This document shows, piece by piece, positions 1 to 8,835 of a stretch of DNA of 64,000 bases; position 1 is the stretch's first letter, and each line of letters starts with the position of its first letter. Origin of the DNA: Cyanobacteria bacterium SBLK (GTDB lineage: Bacteria; Cyanobacteriota; Cyanobacteriia; Cyanobacteriales; Spirulinaceae); contig JAGHZQ010000026.1 in NCBI GenBank assembly GCA_017746715.1, positions 124,001 through 188,000 of the forward strand, in the 5' to 3' direction. Both the position numbers and the translations under genes were made by a program. The notes beneath the pieces are model-generated. The model was not told where the DNA came from, made no database searches, and worked only from the letters and a program-made list of their open reading frames with translations.

Positions 1-1597
1 ACGGACCATGAGCCAAATAGTCCCGCACCCCCGTTTCTACCCCCGGAATGTATTGTTTGGGGACGACACCGCCAACAATGGTATCGCTAAACTGGAAACC
101 TTCCCCTCGCTGTAAGGGTTTGATATCCAAGAAAACATCTCCAAATGCACCGTGACCGCCGCTTTGGTGCTTGTAGCGTCCGTGAGAGGTGGTGGTTTTG
201 CGGATGGTTTCCTTATAGGGGACGCGAGGGAGATGGGTAGTCATGGGAAGATTATACTTGCGATGCAAGCGGTCTAAGGACACTTGCAAATGAATTTCTC
301 CCTGACCCCAGAGAATAATCTCTCGCGTATCTCCGTGCTGTTCCCAATGCAGAGATGGGTCTTCTTCCAACAATTTGCTCAGTGCATTGCTGAGTTTAAC
401 CTCATCTTTGCGTCGTTCGGGGGTAATGGCAAGAGCGTAAACCGGTTCTAACTTGTCGGCAACGGGTAAGATTTGGGGATTTTCGCCGCTGCTGAGGGTC
501 TCTCCCGTTTGGATGCCCTCCAGGCGAGCGATCGCGACGATTTCCCCGACGGTTGCTTCATTAATCGATTCTTGTTGTTGTCCCGTAAGGCGATAGAGTC
601 CCCCCACGCGTACGCCATTAAGAGCCATCCCATCAATTAATTTGCCCTGCCACACCCGAGCGAGAGAGAGTTTTCCTCCTTGAGGCGTATAATAAGTTTT
701 CAGAACTTGAGCGAGGGTTTCGCCGTCGGCTGCGGGTTCGAGTCCTCGCCGTCGTGCCGTAATGCCGGGATCCGGGGCTTCTTTCACCAACGCATTGAGG
801 AGGGGACGCACGCCATAATCTCGTTCGGCAATGCCGAGGAAGACGGGAACGATGAGATCGGCACTTAAATCCTTTTTCAGATCTTGTAGAATTTCTTCTT
901 GAGGCGGATCGATTTCTTCGAGGAGTTCTTCTAAAAGATGGTCATCAAAATCTGCAAGGGTTTCCAGCATTTCATCCCGGGCGGATTTTTCTTCTTCTTG
1001 CAGGCGTTCCGGGAGCGGGACGGGATCGGCAGGACTGCCGGGATGATAGTGATAAGCCTGTTCGCTCACTAAGTCGATATAACCGACGAGTTCCTCTTGC
1101 TGGCGGATGGGATACTGTTGGGGAACTAGAGGACGACTGGAGACAACTTTCAGAGCGTGGAGAATGTCCATAAAGCTGTCTTTGGAGCGATCCAGCTTGT
1201 TGACGAAAACGAGGTGGGGGATTTCCCAATCGTCGAGAAATTTGAATAAAGGAGCAAGGGTAAGGACTTTGTCAACAATGGCTTCGCAGACGACGATCGC
1301 GGCTCCAGCTCCCGTGAGAGCGTTATAAGTTTCTTGGAGGAATTCGACGGATCCGGGGCAGTCGAGAAAAGTAAAATTAATGTCTTGATATTCGCCTCCA
1401 GCAACGGAGACTTCAACGCTCATCGCGCGATCGCGGGCTTCTGGAGAACTATCTCCAACGGTATTGCTTTCTTTAATGCTTCCCTTGCGAGCGATCGCGC
1501 CCATCACCGAGAGGAGGCTTTCGAGGAGGGTGGTTTTACCGCACGAGTAAGGTCCCACAATAGCAACATTACGGGCGCGGTCTAAGATATGGTTCAT
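1..1597 (-). CDS. EF-G-like translation factor GTPase (partial, 3' end outside window)
   Basis: The reading frame is open from an ATG at 1597 (complement) to the window edge, about 532 codons. The N-terminal GTPase domain shows a P-loop GPYSCGKTT (residues 15-23), G3 as DCPGS (79-83) and G4 as NKLD (133-136). It continues into EF-G-like domains II-IV, with QGEIHLQ and later GGVVPKQYIPGVE. Canonical EF-G has a GHIDAGKTT-type P-loop and DCPGH, so the changed P-loop and the missing G3 histidine put it in the EF-G-like/FusA2 group rather than the housekeeping factor. Family knowledge suggests ribosome-associated GTP hydrolysis, but the exact role is unknown. The C-terminal domains cannot be judged here. 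Confidence 0.9.
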   Translation of the reverse strand, partial: MNHILDRARNVAIVGPYSCGKTTLLESLLSVMGAIARKGSIKESNTVGDSSPEARDRAMSVEVSVAGGEYQDINFTFLDCPGSVEFLQETYNALTGAGAAIVVCEAIVDKVLTLAPLFKFLDDWEIPHLVFVNKLDRSKDSFMDILHALKVVSSRPLVPQQYPIRQQEELVGYIDLVSEQAYHYHPGSPADPVPLPERLQEEEKSARDEMLETLADFDDHLLEELLEEIDPPQEEILQDLKKDLSADLIVPVFLGIAERDYGVRPLLNALVKEAPDPGITARRRGLEPAADGETLAQVLKTYYTPQGGKLSLARVWQGKLIDGMALNGVRVGGLYRLTGQQQESINEATVGEIVAIARLEGIQTGETLSSGENPQILPVADKLEPVYALAITPERRKDEVKLSNALSKLLEEDPSLHWEQHGDTREIILWGQGEIHLQVSLDRLHRKYNLPMTTHLPRVPYKETIRKTTTSHGRYKHQSGGHGAFGDVFLDIKPLQRGEGFQFSDTIVGGVVPKQYIPGVETGVRDYLAHGP

Positions 1598-2273
1598 AAA
1601 TTGACCCCTATATAACGCTAACGGTTTCGCCGACTGACACGATCGGTAATTCGGGGGCGATGTCTTATTGAGTTATTGAGAGTTCCGGTTCGCATCTCGA
1701 CCGGGAAAAAGGTAGTCTATCGCAATATTCGGCTTCGTGCCAATCGTCATGTTTTCTTGATATTTACGAGCCTATCGCGTTTAAGGAAGGGTTAATGAAA
1801 ATTGCAATGTCTTGTAAAAAAAGGGGGTTATAAGGTTAAGTAAGGTTAAATTTTGTTGTTGGTTGCTGGTTATTTGTTATTTGTCGTTAGCGATCGCAAT
1901 AAAATTTTTCGGAGTGGCGATCGTTATTCCAACTGAAATGAGTTGAGAGTAGTGGGGAATCTTGCCCTCCACTTATCGATTTATCGAGTCGCTCTTGGTA
2001 AGATATGCGATATTCTATTGTCCCAACATATTGCAGAGTATTTGGTGATTTTCCTCGGCTTTATTCACGGTAATAAAAATCTTCTCGATTGGATAACTTT
2101 TGCTATTTATTTACTTTGTTAATTATTGTTAAATCATTGCCCTTTTTTTTTTTTTACTCTAGACTTGCGATGTAGTCTCGATTCTCTATTCCTCTTTAAT
2201 TCTTCCTTTGTAAGAAGGAAAATAGAGCTTTGGTTAAGATAGATTCGGGTATTTTTTCGAGGAGTATCAAACT
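1598..2273. other. Intergenic region, no gene seen
   Basis: About 675 bases lie between the divergent EF-G-like gene and the secreted repeat protein. The stretch is AT-rich with a long T run near 2142-2153 and one HIP1 octamer near 1889. No plausible coding frame or RNA gene was found. A GAGGAG ribosome binding site at 2259-2264 serves the GTG start at 2274. Confidence 0.6.
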
Positions 2274-2792
2274 GTGAAAATAAGTCTTAGCTTTTGTCGC
2301 AAGATTGTTATTTTGCTGTTAGTAACATTGATGGTTAGTTTGACAGGTTTTGGTTTTGTCAATGTAGATGCAGCCAATGCCTCGCGCATAAAAACACTCT
2401 GCAATAAAGATATTTCTTTGTTGTCATGGAAAGGAGATTATTTACACCGTCCCGATTCTGCCCAAGGAGTCACCACTTGGAGTACGGGGATTGGCAATAA
2501 ATGGACTGTTGAATGTATTAAAGGCAAAAAACACACGATTAAACTGAAATCGTGGAAAGGAGATTATTTACACCGTCCCGATTCTGCCCAAGGAGTCACT
2601 ACTTGGAGTACCGGTATTGGTAATGAATGGGTTGTTAAACCGATCGCAGATAGTAATGGTAAGATCGAACTCGGATCGTGGAAAGGAGATTCCTTACACC
2701 GTCCTGATTCTGCCCAAGGAGTCACTACTTGGAGTACCGGTATTGGCAATCAGTGGATAGTCGTGCTGTGGATAGAGAGTAAAAAAAGCTAA
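2274..2792 (+). CDS. Secreted three-repeat protein, possible beta-trefoil fold
   Basis: Starts at GTG 2274 behind GAGGAG nine bases upstream. The N-terminus has a basic start, a hydrophobic segment and a probable cleavage after VDAANA, so export is likely. The mature part is three near-identical modules of exactly 42 residues, each opening SWKGDYLHRPDSAQGVTTW (third copy D-S for D-Y) and ending near STGIGNxW. Module starts fall at 2424, 2550 and 2676. Three modules of about 40 residues with little other sequence is what a beta-trefoil would need, as in lectin-, fascin- or toxin-type folds, but this fold is inferred. The binding partner is unknown. No operon partner is visible. Confidence 0.75.
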   Translation: MKISLSFCRKIVILLLVTLMVSLTGFGFVNVDAANASRIKTLCNKDISLLSWKGDYLHRPDSAQGVTTWSTGIGNKWTVECIKGKKHTIKLKSWKGDYLHRPDSAQGVTTWSTGIGNEWVVKPIADSNGKIELGSWKGDSLHRPDSAQGVTTWSTGIGNQWIVVLWIESKKS

Positions 2793-3174
2793 TATCCAAT
2801 TCGGAGATTAACCATAGTAAAAGTGGTTGGTAGGGTGGGTAAAAGATAGTGTTAGAGGTATAGTATTAGCCCTTATCCTATTGCTCGCCCTAAAATTTTT
2901 AACAATTAGAATGAATTGACTATATTTTAGGTGAGTTAAAATTCGATCGTCTTTTTTCTTTTAGCTGAATTTTCACTAAAGCGAAAATACTGAAGTTTCT
3001 TGATTAAATGCGACGGCTTCGAGGTAGTCGGCAAACATGAAATTAAGATTTTGATCTTTGTCGAGAAGAATGTTGCAGAGCGATCGCTCCTCGGGTATAA
3101 TCTGAGTCGATTTGCCAATTTTGGCAATTCTGGAGATTTCCTCGGTGTAGTTTGCCCAAAAAATAATAAAAATA
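2793..3174. other. Intergenic region, no supported gene
   Basis: About 380 AT-rich bases. A minus-strand frame runs through here into the hydroxylase gene (2976-3389), but most of it is antisense to that gene and I recognise no family, so no gene is called. Confidence 0.4.
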
Positions 3175-3912
3175 ATGGTCAATCCTGCTAACTTTTTAGT
3201 CAAAAATTTAGAAAAGACAGTTTTGAGCGGCACTTGGCTCGAAGATTTAGTTGCCAAGCATTCCCTTGTCGGCGATTCAATGTTTTTCGAGGTCGAGCAA
3301 TTTCCTTGGGCAAAAGATTTAGAAGCAAATTGGCTGACGATTAGAAAAGAACTCGATGCAGTTCTCGATCGCGTCAACGATTTGCCCAATTATCAACAAA
3401 TTTCAACTCGACAGGCGAATATTACCGATGACAATCGCTGGAAAACTTACTTTTTTTATGCATTTGGTTACAAAGCCGAAAAAAATTGTCAGCAATGCCC
3501 GGAAACGACAAAATTACTCGATAAAATTCCCAATTTAAAAGCAGCTTTTTTCTCAATTTTAGCTCCTCACAAACACATCCCCGAACACCGAGGCAAGCAT
3601 AAAGGTCTAATTCGTTACCATTTAGGATTAAAAATTCCCGAACCGCAGTCAGCTTGTCGCATTCGGGTCGGAGATCGCGTTGCTCATTGGGAAGAGGGAA
3701 AAAGTTTGATTTTTGACGATACTTTTCTCCATGAGGCATGGAATGAAACCGACGATTATCGCGTGGTTTTATTCCTCGATGTCGCCCGTCCTTTACGGTT
3801 TCCCATGTCTTTCGTCAATTGGTTGGCCAATCGTTTAATTGCGGCTTCTCCTATTGTCCAAGAAGCGAAAGAGAATCACGAAAGTTGGCAAAGACAATTT
3901 GAAAATAGGTAA
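3175..3912 (+). CDS. Aspartyl/asparaginyl beta-hydroxylase-like dioxygenase
   Basis: A 245-residue protein matching the Asp_Arg_Hydrox (AspH/LpxO-like) cupin family. The diagnostic block HIPEHRG (residues 134-140) is followed by LIRYHLGLKIP, then GKSLIFDDTFLHEAWN with a second histidine at about 186, then YRVVLFLDVARP. These supply the histidines that bind Fe(II), plus the arginine that typically contacts 2-oxoglutarate. Members hydroxylate peptide side chains or lipid acyl chains; the substrate here cannot be told. Length is typical for the bacterial single-domain form. It stands alone, separated from the next gene by about 140 bases containing an imperfect hairpin. Confidence 0.85.
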   Translation: MVNPANFLVKNLEKTVLSGTWLEDLVAKHSLVGDSMFFEVEQFPWAKDLEANWLTIRKELDAVLDRVNDLPNYQQISTRQANITDDNRWKTYFFYAFGYKAEKNCQQCPETTKLLDKIPNLKAAFFSILAPHKHIPEHRGKHKGLIRYHLGLKIPEPQSACRIRVGDRVAHWEEGKSLIFDDTFLHEAWNETDDYRVVLFLDVARPLRFPMSFVNWLANRLIAASPIVQEAKENHESWQRQFENR

Positions 3913-3924
3913 ATTCAATCGAAA

Positions 3925-3962
3925 CGGGCAGGTAGTTGCTGAGCTTGTCAAAGTGATGCCCG
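3925..3962. repeat. Short interspersed repeat-like hairpin
   Basis: CGGGCA at 3925-3930 pairs with TGCCCG at 3957-3962. The loop holds GCTGAGCTTGTCAAAGTG, which resembles the repeat read through in mutS2 at 38777-38808 (GAGCTTTGTCGAAGTG). It could act as a weak terminator after the hydroxylase gene, but no T tract follows. Confidence 0.35.
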
Positions 3963-4054
3963 TTCCATTTAAAGCTCTGAGGATAACTATACTCAATTAA
4001 TGCCCATTCTACGGTAAACTGGGGAAAATTATAAGTTTTCGGGGTTTTGCTCCG

Positions 4055-5119
4055 ATGGTTGCACCCACAATTGATTACGATGTCCTTTTTAATACCATTG
4101 AAGAATTGGTCTTGCATCATTCTCCTAGTGGTGTTGAAGGGGAAATTGATGGATTTCTGCGCGATCGCCTGACGAATTTGCAAGTGGAACATTGGCAAGA
4201 TCGGGCGGGTAATATTATCGCAAAAATTCCGGGGAAAGATCCCCAAAACGCGATCGCAATTACGGGACACAAAGATGAAATTGGGGCAATTGTCAAAACC
4301 GTTGCCAGAAATGGACGCTTGAAAGTTCGTCCTTTGGGTGGGGCGTTTCCTTGGGTATACGGGGAGGGAGTCGTGGATATTTTAGGCGATCGCGAAACCA
4401 TTCCGGGGATTCTTTCTTTTGGATCCCGTCACGTTTCCCACGAATCTCCCCAAAAAGCCTTACAAGACACCGCTCCTGTATTATGGGAACGGGCATGGGT
4501 AGAAACTAAATGCAATGCTATCGAATTATCGGACGCGGGGGTGCGCCCGGGGACGAGGGTAGTGGTGGGAAAACACCGCAAGCAACCCTTAAGAATCAAA
4601 GATTATATTGCCAGTTATACCCTCGATAATAAAGCCTCAGTTGCTATTTTACTCGCCCTTGCCGAGCGGGTGAAAAATCCCCGCCAAGATGTTTATTTAG
4701 TCGCTTCTGCAAAAGAAGAAGTCGGGGCGATTGGGGCGCTTTATTTCACCCAAAATCAACCCTTAGATGCCCTCATTGCCCTAGAAATTTGTCCTCTCTC
4801 CCTCGAATATCCCATTCAGGGGGGCGATCTTCCCGTATTGCTGTCTCAGGATGGTTATGGAATCTACGATGAGGGACTCAACCGGGAATTGAAAATGAGT
4901 GCGGATCTCATCCGCATTCCCCTCCAATTTGCCGCAATTAGCGGTTTTGGCAGCGACGCATCCATCGCTATGAAATTCGGTCACGTCGCGAGGGCTGCCT
5001 GTTTGGGCTTTCCTACAGAAAATACCCACGGTTACGAAATTGCCCATTTAGGAGCGATCGCCAATTGTCTTGCTATTCTAGAGGAGTATTGTCAACAGGG
5101 TGAGCCAGAGGAAAAGTGA
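4055..5119 (+). CDS. M42 family metallopeptidase (glutamyl aminopeptidase/FrvX-like)
   Basis: 354 residues with the M42 metal-site pattern. TGHKDEIG (H72, D74) and TLDNKASVA supply the first histidine and the bridging aspartate, AKEEVGAIGA supplies the catalytic and metal-binding glutamates, and ENTHGYE near the C-terminus gives the last histidine. Family members are cytosolic di-metal aminopeptidases that form tetrahedral 12-mers and trim peptides; some were first named cellulases. No signal peptide is present. Its TGA overlaps the GTG start of the TPR gene by four bases (GTGA), so the two are very probably translationally coupled. Confidence 0.9.
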   Translation: MVAPTIDYDVLFNTIEELVLHHSPSGVEGEIDGFLRDRLTNLQVEHWQDRAGNIIAKIPGKDPQNAIAITGHKDEIGAIVKTVARNGRLKVRPLGGAFPWVYGEGVVDILGDRETIPGILSFGSRHVSHESPQKALQDTAPVLWERAWVETKCNAIELSDAGVRPGTRVVVGKHRKQPLRIKDYIASYTLDNKASVAILLALAERVKNPRQDVYLVASAKEEVGAIGALYFTQNQPLDALIALEICPLSLEYPIQGGDLPVLLSQDGYGIYDEGLNRELKMSADLIRIPLQFAAISGFGSDASIAMKFGHVARAACLGFPTENTHGYEIAHLGAIANCLAILEEYCQQGEPEEK

Positions 5120-6168
5120 GACGCAACACAATTTTTCAGTTACTACTCGCCGTTAACTGTTTGTTCTTTTTCATTAATTTTTCCCCTAACGTTTCAGCGC
5201 AAGATTTGGAACGCGCATTTCAACAGGGTAACGCAGCTTATTCTGCGGGAAATTATCCAGAAGCCGAGGCAATTTGGCAGCAAATTATCGCACTCTTTCC
5301 CAATAATACGGCTGCTTATGTTAATTTGGGCTTGGCTTTAGTGGAACAGGGAAAAGTAGAAGCAGCGATCGCGGCTTATCAAAAAGCGATCGAACTCGAT
5401 ACCAATAATGCTTTTGCTTATAATAATTTGGGCAATGCCTATAAAGAACAAGGTCAATTTGGGGTTGCCCTTTCTGCTTACCGAAGAGCCACGCAAATCG
5501 ATCCGGAGTTTGCCGTTGCTTATAGCAATTTAGGGGTTATTTTACGTCAAAAAGGACGCTTTCGAGATGCGATCGCCGCCTACGAACGAGCGATCGAATT
5601 GGATGCCAATTATGCCCAAGCCTATAATAATTTGGGAAACGCTTTGCAAGATTGGGGTAAATTAGATGAGGCAATTACGGCTTATGCAACGGCAATTCAA
5701 ATCGAGCCAAACGCCATTCGCTATCATAATTTGGGGGTTGCTTTAGCCGCACGAGGCGATTACGATCGCGCCATTGAAGCCTACCGACAATCGTTAGAAT
5801 GGGATCGAAATCGTATTGATACTTATATTCGTTTGGGTTTGGTTTTAGAAGCGATCTCCAAAGTTGAGGAAGCCTTAGAAGTCTATCAACAAGCATTAGA
5901 AATCGATTCTGATAATCCGTTTATTTATAGTAATTTGGGGAATGCTTTAAATAAACTCGAACGTTTTGAAGAAGCCGTTAACGCCCATCATCGTGCTGTA
6001 GAAATCGAACCCAATGCCATTCGTTATAATAATTTGGGGTCTACTCTCGCCCAACAAGGAAATTTAGAAGCCGCGATCGAACAATTCCAACGAGCGATCG
6101 AACTCGATCCAAACTATCAAACCCCACAGGATAATCTTGACGCTGTGGAGAGAATGAGGGAAGAGTGA
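5116..6168 (+). CDS. Exported TPR-repeat protein
   Basis: Begins at GTG 5116, overlapping the upstream peptidase stop by four bases. An N-terminal hydrophobic segment ending NVSAQD suggests a signal peptide. The rest is about nine consecutive 34-residue TPR units (e.g. AYNNLGNAYKEQGQFGVAL and AIEAYRQSLEWDRN), giving a superhelical protein-binding scaffold with no catalytic domain. Coupling to the M42 peptidase hints at joint expression, but a periplasmic TPR protein and a cytosolic peptidase need not interact. A heptamer repeat array follows immediately. Confidence 0.85.
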   Translation: MRRNTIFQLLLAVNCLFFFINFSPNVSAQDLERAFQQGNAAYSAGNYPEAEAIWQQIIALFPNNTAAYVNLGLALVEQGKVEAAIAAYQKAIELDTNNAFAYNNLGNAYKEQGQFGVALSAYRRATQIDPEFAVAYSNLGVILRQKGRFRDAIAAYERAIELDANYAQAYNNLGNALQDWGKLDEAITAYATAIQIEPNAIRYHNLGVALAARGDYDRAIEAYRQSLEWDRNRIDTYIRLGLVLEAISKVEEALEVYQQALEIDSDNPFIYSNLGNALNKLERFEEAVNAHHRAVEIEPNAIRYNNLGSTLAQQGNLEAAIEQFQRAIELDPNYQTPQDNLDAVERMREE

Positions 6169-6176
6169 AAAATGAA

Positions 6177-6230
6177 TAGTTGATAGTTGATAGTTGATAG
6201 TTGATAGTTGATAGTTAATAGTTGATATAG
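6177..6230. repeat. Heptameric short tandem repeat (TAGTTGA)n
   Basis: Five perfect TAGTTGA units at 6177-6211, then one imperfect and one further unit. This is the STRR class typical of cyanobacterial genomes. It lies between the convergent TPR and miaA genes, and the same unit occurs at 57679-57727 and, inverted, at 56440-56471. Confidence 0.9.
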
Positions 6231-6254
6231 CAAGTCCATTTGAATTGATAATTT

Positions 6255-7166
6255 TTAATTTTGAATTGTTTTGACCCATTCTTGAATTCTTTGGGTGACG
6301 CGATCGCATAAATTCGGCTCGATCGCGTCAAACCATTCGATTTCTGGATAGGCACGAAACCAAGTACGCTGGCGTTTGGCAAATTGGCAGGTGTGTAATA
6401 TAGTTAAGTCTTTGGCTTCTGCGAGGGAAATTTCTCCTTCGATATATTGTTTGATTTCTGCATAACCTAATGTTTTTAATAAGGGTAAATCCCAGCCGTA
6501 TTTATTCCCTAATTTCTCAACTTCAGCAACGAATCCCATCTCGATCATTTGTTCGGTACGTTGGGTAATTCGTTCTCTGAGACGATCGCGATCGCAGTCC
6601 AAACCAATTTGTAAAATGGGATAATTAGGGGGATTTTCTCCTTGTTGGCTGGAGATGGGTTTTCCAGTAACATAAAAGACTTCTAAAGCTCTTAAAGTGC
6701 GAGTGTTGTCGTTGGGATGGATTTTTTTGGCAGAGATCGCATCCACTTGGTGCAAAAATTCATACAGTTGAGGTTGTCCCAAGTTTGCCAAACTCTCCCG
6801 CAGTTGGGGATGAGGGGAAACGCGAGGAATTTTTAATCCTTTAGCGATCGCTTTTATATACAGTCCGGTTCCTCCTACGAGAAAGGGGATTTTTTGAGAT
6901 TTTGCGATCGCTTCTCCTGCTTGTTCTTGATATTCAGCTAAGGTAAGAATTTCCTTTGGATCGCAAATATCGATTAAATCGTGAGGAACAAGTTCTCTTT
7001 CTGCTAGGGTAGGTTTTGCCGTACCGATATCAAATTCTCGATACACTTGCCGAGAATCCGCACTAATAATACGAGATTCCTGCTCTCGTGCGAGAGACAG
7101 TGCCAAACCCGATTTTCCCGTCGCCGTCGCACCACAAACTACAATTAAACTGCGATCGCTTTTCAT
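6255..7166 (-). CDS. miaA: tRNA dimethylallyltransferase
   Basis: 303 residues. The P-loop GATATGKSGLAL at the N-terminus binds the prenyl donor pyrophosphate. SADSRQVYREFDIGTAKPT, VGGTGLYIKA and NDNTRTLRALEV are MiaA signatures. The enzyme adds a dimethylallyl group to the N6 of A37 in tRNAs reading UNN codons, the first step toward ms2i6A. Starts with ATG at 7166. The HTH gene upstream on the same strand ends 12 bases away, so they may share a transcript. Confidence 0.96.
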   Translation of the reverse strand: MKSDRSLIVVCGATATGKSGLALSLAREQESRIISADSRQVYREFDIGTAKPTLAERELVPHDLIDICDPKEILTLAEYQEQAGEAIAKSQKIPFLVGGTGLYIKAIAKGLKIPRVSPHPQLRESLANLGQPQLYEFLHQVDAISAKKIHPNDNTRTLRALEVFYVTGKPISSQQGENPPNYPILQIGLDCDRDRLRERITQRTEQMIEMGFVAEVEKLGNKYGWDLPLLKTLGYAEIKQYIEGEISLAEAKDLTILHTCQFAKRQRTWFRAYPEIEWFDAIEPNLCDRVTQRIQEWVKTIQN

Positions 7167-7178
7167 TGATCCTCCAAG

Positions 7179-7538
7179 TCAGAATTTATCGGGAGACATC
7201 TTGAAAAATTCTGCCAATTTTGTAATATATTCTGAAGTGAGAGGACGATTGCGATCGAGAATTTCTCGTACAATTTTTTCTTCTCCTAGAATGGGAATTA
7301 AATCACGATCGGACAAATTAGATTCTTCCAGTAAAGCGTAAATTAAGTCTACTCCTTGTAGAATGGGAAAATGTTCGTGGGTTTCTTCATAATCATAAAT
7401 TGTCAATCCTAAAATTTTCAGATAAGCGCGATCGTCGTCCGTCAGTTTGGGGCGATCGAGGATTTTATTAATTTGTTCTTGGGTTGCTCGATATTCTGCC
7501 TCATTTGCGATCGGACGAGGTGGAAAGGGGGCAATCAA
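7179..7538 (-). CDS. HigA-like XRE-family regulator (orphan antitoxin type)
   Basis: 119 residues resembling COG5499. The N-terminus PIANEAEYRATQEQINKIL is typical, and the C-terminal HTH carries NLSDRDLIPILGEEKIVREILD and LTSEYITKLAEFFKMSPDKF. Such proteins are DNA-binding antitoxins or solitary regulators. The only in-frame start I find is TTG at 7538, with no clear ribosome binding site. No HigB-like toxin is readable in the 240 bases upstream, so it looks like an orphan. It is probably co-transcribed with miaA. Confidence 0.75.
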   Translation of the reverse strand: MIAPFPPRPIANEAEYRATQEQINKILDRPKLTDDDRAYLKILGLTIYDYEETHEHFPILQGVDLIYALLEESNLSDRDLIPILGEEKIVREILDRNRPLTSEYITKLAEFFKMSPDKF

Positions 7539-7566
7539 TTTTATGTCTGGTAAAGTTAATAAGATA

Positions 7567-7595
7567 ATTATAGAGCGATCGCATTCCTTTTACAA
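7567..7595 (-). promoter_or_regulatory. Probable sigma-70 promoter of the HigA-like gene
   Basis: On the minus strand TTGTAA (complement of 7590-7595) is separated by exactly 17 bases from TATAAT (complement of 7567-7572), and the gene starts about 30 bases downstream. A HIP1 octamer fills the spacer. The -10 is perfect and the -35 matches four of six positions. Confidence 0.6.
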
Positions 7596-7779
7596 CCAAC
7601 TGCTGACAAATGCGATCGTAAAACTTGCCGGGACGTAAGCATTAGAAAAATCAATATCGCTGTGGTGAATGCTTAAAAAAATTATGGAATAGTAAATTTT
7701 TGTTTTCAATTGTTTTATCTTAGGTATACATAGTTTAGTATGTAGAGTTGATTGATTTCCGTTCTGAGGAGGTTCTGAG

Positions 7780-8835
7780 GTGACTGGCATTTCCGCAATA
7801 GACTTGTTTTGTGGGGCTGGTGGCCTGACCTACGGCTTTGAGCAAATAGGTTTGCGGGTTATTGCAGGATATGATATAGATCCAGCCTGTGAGTTTCCCT
7901 ACAGGAAAAACACTCGAGCAAAATTTATGTTACAGGATGTAGAATCTTTGCAAGGCAAAGACTTGCTTGACTCTTTTCCTGAAGGCGATATAAAAGTATT
8001 AGTAGGTTGCGCTCCATGCCAACCTTTTTCAACATATGCAAGAAGATATAATAAACAGAAAAAAACAACAAAAAAATGGCATTTACTTAAAGATTTTATT
8101 CGCTTAATTGAAGAATGCAATCCACAAATTGTGTCTATGGAAAACGTTGTGCAATTAAGACGTTATTCAATTTTTAGAGAATTTATTATTCAACTTAAAA
8201 AACTAGGATATTTTGTGAATAATTATGATGTCAGATGTGAGTATTATGGAATTCCGCAGACACGAAAAAGATTAGTTGTTTTTGCCTCCAAGATTGGTTA
8301 TATAAATTTAATTTTACCAACTCACAATAAATCAAATTTTGAAACTGTACGAAGTACAATTTTTCATCTTGAAAAACTTGAGGCAGGTCAATCCTCTCAA
8401 ACAGATAAGCTACATAAATGTAGTAAGCTATCAGACCTTAATCAGCGTCGTATTCGTGCATCTAAAGCAGGTAGAACTTGGCGTGATTGGCCTGACGAAT
8501 TAAAATCGGACTGTCATCGCAAACACAGTGGAAAAACCTATCCGGCTGTCTATGGTAGGATGGAATGGGATCGTCCTAGTCCTACAATTACAACTCAATG
8601 TTTTGGATTTGGGAATGGACGCTTTGGTCATCCTTCTCAGGATCGAGCAATCTCGTTAAGAGAAGCTGCTTTGTTGCAAACTTTTCCACCCGAGTATGAG
8701 TTTGTATCTTCGGAACAGCCCGTACAATTTAGTGTTGTAGGGAGATTAATTGGTAATGCTGTCCCTGTGAAGTTAAGTCAAGTTATTGCCCAAAGTATTT
8801 TGAATCATATTGTGAAACAAGAGTTAAGGACTTGA
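7780..8835 (+). CDS. DNA cytosine-5 methyltransferase
   Basis: 351 residues with ordered C5-methyltransferase motifs: I IDLFCGAGGLTYGF (7-20), IV GCAPCQPFS with catalytic Cys80, VI ENV (121-123), VIII QTRKR (160-164), IX RPSPTITTQC and X RLIGNAVPV. GTG start at 7780 sits behind GGAGG at 7768-7772. The target-recognition region between VIII and IX is short, and the target sequence is unknown. The gene is AT-rich and lacks HIP1, unlike its flanks, suggesting transfer. It runs tail-to-tail into the HEPN gene with a 12-base overlap, so it is likely the modification arm of the adjacent HEPN/DUF262 system. Confidence 0.95.
   Translation: MTGISAIDLFCGAGGLTYGFEQIGLRVIAGYDIDPACEFPYRKNTRAKFMLQDVESLQGKDLLDSFPEGDIKVLVGCAPCQPFSTYARRYNKQKKTTKKWHLLKDFIRLIEECNPQIVSMENVVQLRRYSIFREFIIQLKKLGYFVNNYDVRCEYYGIPQTRKRLVVFASKIGYINLILPTHNKSNFETVRSTIFHLEKLEAGQSSQTDKLHKCSKLSDLNQRRIRASKAGRTWRDWPDELKSDCHRKHSGKTYPAVYGRMEWDRPSPTITTQCFGFGNGRFGHPSQDRAISLREAALLQTFPPEYEFVSSEQPVQFSVVGRLIGNAVPVKLSQVIAQSILNHIVKQELRT

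Noticed and set aside
721..760. tRNA-like T-loop phrase GGGTTCGAGTCC
   Set aside because: It lies within the conserved EF-G-like reading frame and no acceptor stem or anticodon arm can be assembled around it.
2976..3389. Minus-strand frame overlapping the beta-hydroxylase gene
   Set aside because: Most of it is antisense to a clearly conserved gene; the end outside it is too short to judge.
7539..7779. HigB toxin partner of the HigA-like gene
   Set aside because: None of the frames upstream reads as a HigB/RelE toxin; only a promoter is seen.
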